Below the pieces are notes generated by a model. The model made no database searches and was not told the origin of the DNA. It was given only the letters and a program-made list of their open reading frames with translations. Below are positions 62,533 through 64,000 of a stretch of DNA of 64,000 bases, one piece after another. The translations under genes were made by a program, and so were the position numbers. This stretch comes from Caballeronia megalochromosomata. GTDB taxonomy: Bacteria > Pseudomonadota > Gammaproteobacteria > Burkholderiales > Burkholderiaceae. The stretch's first letter is position 1, and each line of letters opens with the position of its first letter. The stretch spans positions 62,001 to 126,000 of the forward strand of contig LRBF01000271.1 of assembly GCA_001580565.1 (NCBI GenBank), written 5' to 3'.

Positions 62533-63405
62533 ATGCGCCCTCATCTCCCCCTGAATGCGCTGCGCGCGTTCGAAGCATCGGCGCGGCACCTGAGCTTCAC
62601 GCGCGCCGCGCAGGAACTGAACGTGACCCAGGCAGCCGTCAGCCAGCAAGTGCGCGCGCTGGAGGAACGGCTCGGCACGCCGCTCTTCAGACGCCTGCCG
62701 CGCGGCCTGAGCGTCACCGACGAAGGACGCGCGCTCCTGCCCGTGCTGAGCGATGCGTTCGGCCGCATCGAAGCCGTGCTCAAGCAATTCGAAGGCGGCC
62801 ATTTCCATGAGGTGCTGACGGTGGGCGTCGTCGGCACATTCGCGGTCGGCTGGCTGATGCCGCGCCTGAAGGCATTTCGCGAGACGCATCCATTCGTCGA
62901 GTTGCGGCTGCTCACGCATAACAATCTCGTCGATCCGGCGTCGGAAGGGCTCGACTTCGCGATCCGCTTCGGCGCGGGCATCTGGCCGGCGACACACAAC
63001 GCGCCGCTGCTCGACGCCCCGCTCGCCGTGCTGTGCGCGCCCGATATCGCCCGGCGCCTCGCCAGGCCAGCCGATCTCGCGAACGAAGTGCTGCTGCGTT
63101 CCTATCGCGCCGACGACTGGACCGACTGGTTCGCCGCCGCCGGCCTCGATGCGTGGACGATGAACGGCCCCGTCTTCGATTCGTCGCGTCTGATGGTGGA
63201 AGCCGCGGTGCAAGGCGCGGGCGTCGCGCTCGCGCCGCCGCGCATGTTCGTGCGCGAACTGCAGGCGGGGCTGCTCGTGCAGCCGTTCGACATCGACGTG
63301 AAGACCGGCGGCTACTGGCTCACATGGCTCAAGTCGCGGCGGCTTTCGCACGGCATGCGGCTCTTTCGCGACTGGATCGTCGCGCAGGCCGCCGAAGCGC
63401 CCTGA
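62533..63405 (+). CDS. ampR: LysR-family beta-lactamase regulator (AmpR-like)
   Basis: 290 aa. HTH at about 5-65 (LNALRAFEASARHLSFTRAAQE, QAAVSQQVRALEERLG). The opening MRPHLPLNALRAFEASARH and the effector segment VEAAVQGAGVALAP follow AmpR/PenR proteins. Divergent from ampC, which it would activate when muropeptides accumulate. The spacer is AT-rich with room for one T-N11-A operator, but the exact box was not fixed. Confidence 0.85.
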   Translation: MRPHLPLNALRAFEASARHLSFTRAAQELNVTQAAVSQQVRALEERLGTPLFRRLPRGLSVTDEGRALLPVLSDAFGRIEAVLKQFEGGHFHEVLTVGVVGTFAVGWLMPRLKAFRETHPFVELRLLTHNNLVDPASEGLDFAIRFGAGIWPATHNAPLLDAPLAVLCAPDIARRLARPADLANEVLLRSYRADDWTDWFAAAGLDAWTMNGPVFDSSRLMVEAAVQGAGVALAPPRMFVRELQAGLLVQPFDIDVKTGGYWLTWLKSRRLSHGMRLFRDWIVAQAAEAP

Positions 63406-63412
63406 TGCGGCG

Positions 63413-64000
63413 TCAACGCCGCGCGCGACGCCTGCCCGCGGCGAAGTCGTCCGCGAGCGGCACGGACGAGAACAGCAAAAGCAGCGCGGCGAGCGGCACC
63501 GTCGTGGCGAAGCCGAGATGCGCGAAGCCGATCGCGCCCGCGAAACCGCCGAGCATGAACATCGCGAAGAGCGAGCTCAGCAGCACGAGACGCGCGTGAT
63601 TCGCGCGCACATAACCGGCGTCGTCCCGCGCGATGCCGCGGTTCCAGTACAGGCTCTTGCCGATTTCGATACCGATGTCCGTGACGAGACCGGTCACGTG
63701 CGTCGTGCGGATTTCGGCCTTCGATATCTTCGTGATCATCGCGTTTTGCAGGCCCATCACATAGCACAGCAGCGCGACGGTCAGCGGCACGTCCCACACG
63801 CGATGCGTCTCCAGATTCGCGCCGAGCACGCCGAACACGAGCAGGAGCGCGGCTTCGAGCAGGAGCGGCGTCGCGAACACGCTGTGCGCGCGCCGCTGGC
63901 GTCCCCAGTTGATGAGCACCGCGGACGTCGCGGCGCCGCCGAGAAACGCGCCGACCGCGCCGATTGCGGAAAACACGAAGGCCACCTGACCGAGCACGAG
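63413..64000 (-). CDS. DUF1275 (YoaK-family) membrane protein, N-terminus off the right edge
   Basis: The last 196 codons are visible; the 5' end lies beyond the window. About five to six helices with LGGAATSAVLINWGRQRR early, CYVMGLQNAMITKISKAEIRTTH in the middle (a family hallmark) and GFAGAIGFAHLGFATT late. DUF1275 proteins are inner-membrane proteins of unknown function. Stop is 7 bp past the convergent ampR gene's stop. Confidence 0.88.
   Translation of the reverse strand, partial: LVLGQVAFVFSAIGAVGAFLGGAATSAVLINWGRQRRAHSVFATPLLLEAALLLVFGVLGANLETHRVWDVPLTVALLCYVMGLQNAMITKISKAEIRTTHVTGLVTDIGIEIGKSLYWNRGIARDDAGYVRANHARLVLLSSLFAMFMLGGFAGAIGFAHLGFATTVPLAALLLLFSSVPLADDFAAGRRRARR

Noticed and set aside
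1..64000. CRISPR array, prophage, rRNA or tRNA
   Set aside because: No regularly spaced repeats, phage structural genes or RNA-gene signatures were seen in either strand by eye.

Overview
High-GC proteobacterial DNA, most like a Burkholderiaceae genome (Paraburkholderia/Caballeronia type). I infer this from codon use, the density of LysR and GntR/FCD regulators, the one-piece indolepyruvate ferredoxin oxidoreductase, the amino acid:[carrier protein] ligase cluster and the AmpC/AmpR pair. No rRNA, tRNA or CRISPR array was seen. Almost everything is an accessory catabolic region: small operons, each with its own regulator and transporter.

Layout. (1) 1-13 kb: sugar-acid catabolism. A UxaA-type dehydratase (cut by the left edge) and an enolase-superfamily dehydratase lie divergent from a LysR gene; downstream are an IlvD/Edd dehydratase, a DapA-family aldolase, an MFS permease and a 2-hydroxyacid dehydrogenase. 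(2) 3252-7665: a mobile unit splits these two groups. It has IS5-like inverted repeats, a 4-bp TTAG target duplication, a wrecked transposase and an AT-richer cargo of three genes, two of them unrecognised. (3) 13-21 kb: a seven-gene operon (ABC importer, LeuCD-type hydro-lyase, PEP-mutase/isocitrate-lyase-type lyase) with GntR and LysR regulators; the gene set parallels dimethylmaleate/dimethylmalate cleavage. (4) 21-39 kb: mixed genes, including a glutaredoxin-DinB fusion, a GntR regulator, UspA, a double-HTH LysR regulator, an O-methyltransferase, an ECF sigma/anti-sigma locus, a SulP transporter with beta-carbonic anhydrase, a hydrolase, a glycosyltransferase with polysaccharide deacetylase, an FCD regulator, stress proteins, a second UvrA-like ATPase, a MESH1-type hydrolase and a YdcF protein.

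(5) 40-46 kb: carrier protein, acyl-CoA-dehydrogenase-like flavoprotein, amino acid:carrier-protein ligase, DUF1839 protein and a GH2 beta-mannosidase-like protein, packed as one unit. With the cargo of region 2 this is the best candidate for an undescribed system. (6) 46-51 kb: galactarate/talarate dehydratase, MFS permease, LacI regulator with two near-identical operators, and a galactose-dehydrogenase-like oxidoreductase. (7) 51-64 kb: indolepyruvate oxidoreductase with divergent LysR; MFS permease with a swivel-first aconitase-family enzyme and LysR; a Tat-exported ferritin-like protein; AmpC with divergent AmpR-like regulator; and a DUF1275 membrane protein cut by the right edge.

The working picture is an environmental, probably plant- or soil-associated heterotroph that takes up aldonic/aldaric and small di- or tricarboxylic acids through MFS or ABC carriers, dehydrates them and splits the products to pyruvate-level intermediates. 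Start codons were chosen by ribosome-binding site, overlap with the upstream gene and family alignment remembered from known proteins; no database search was run.
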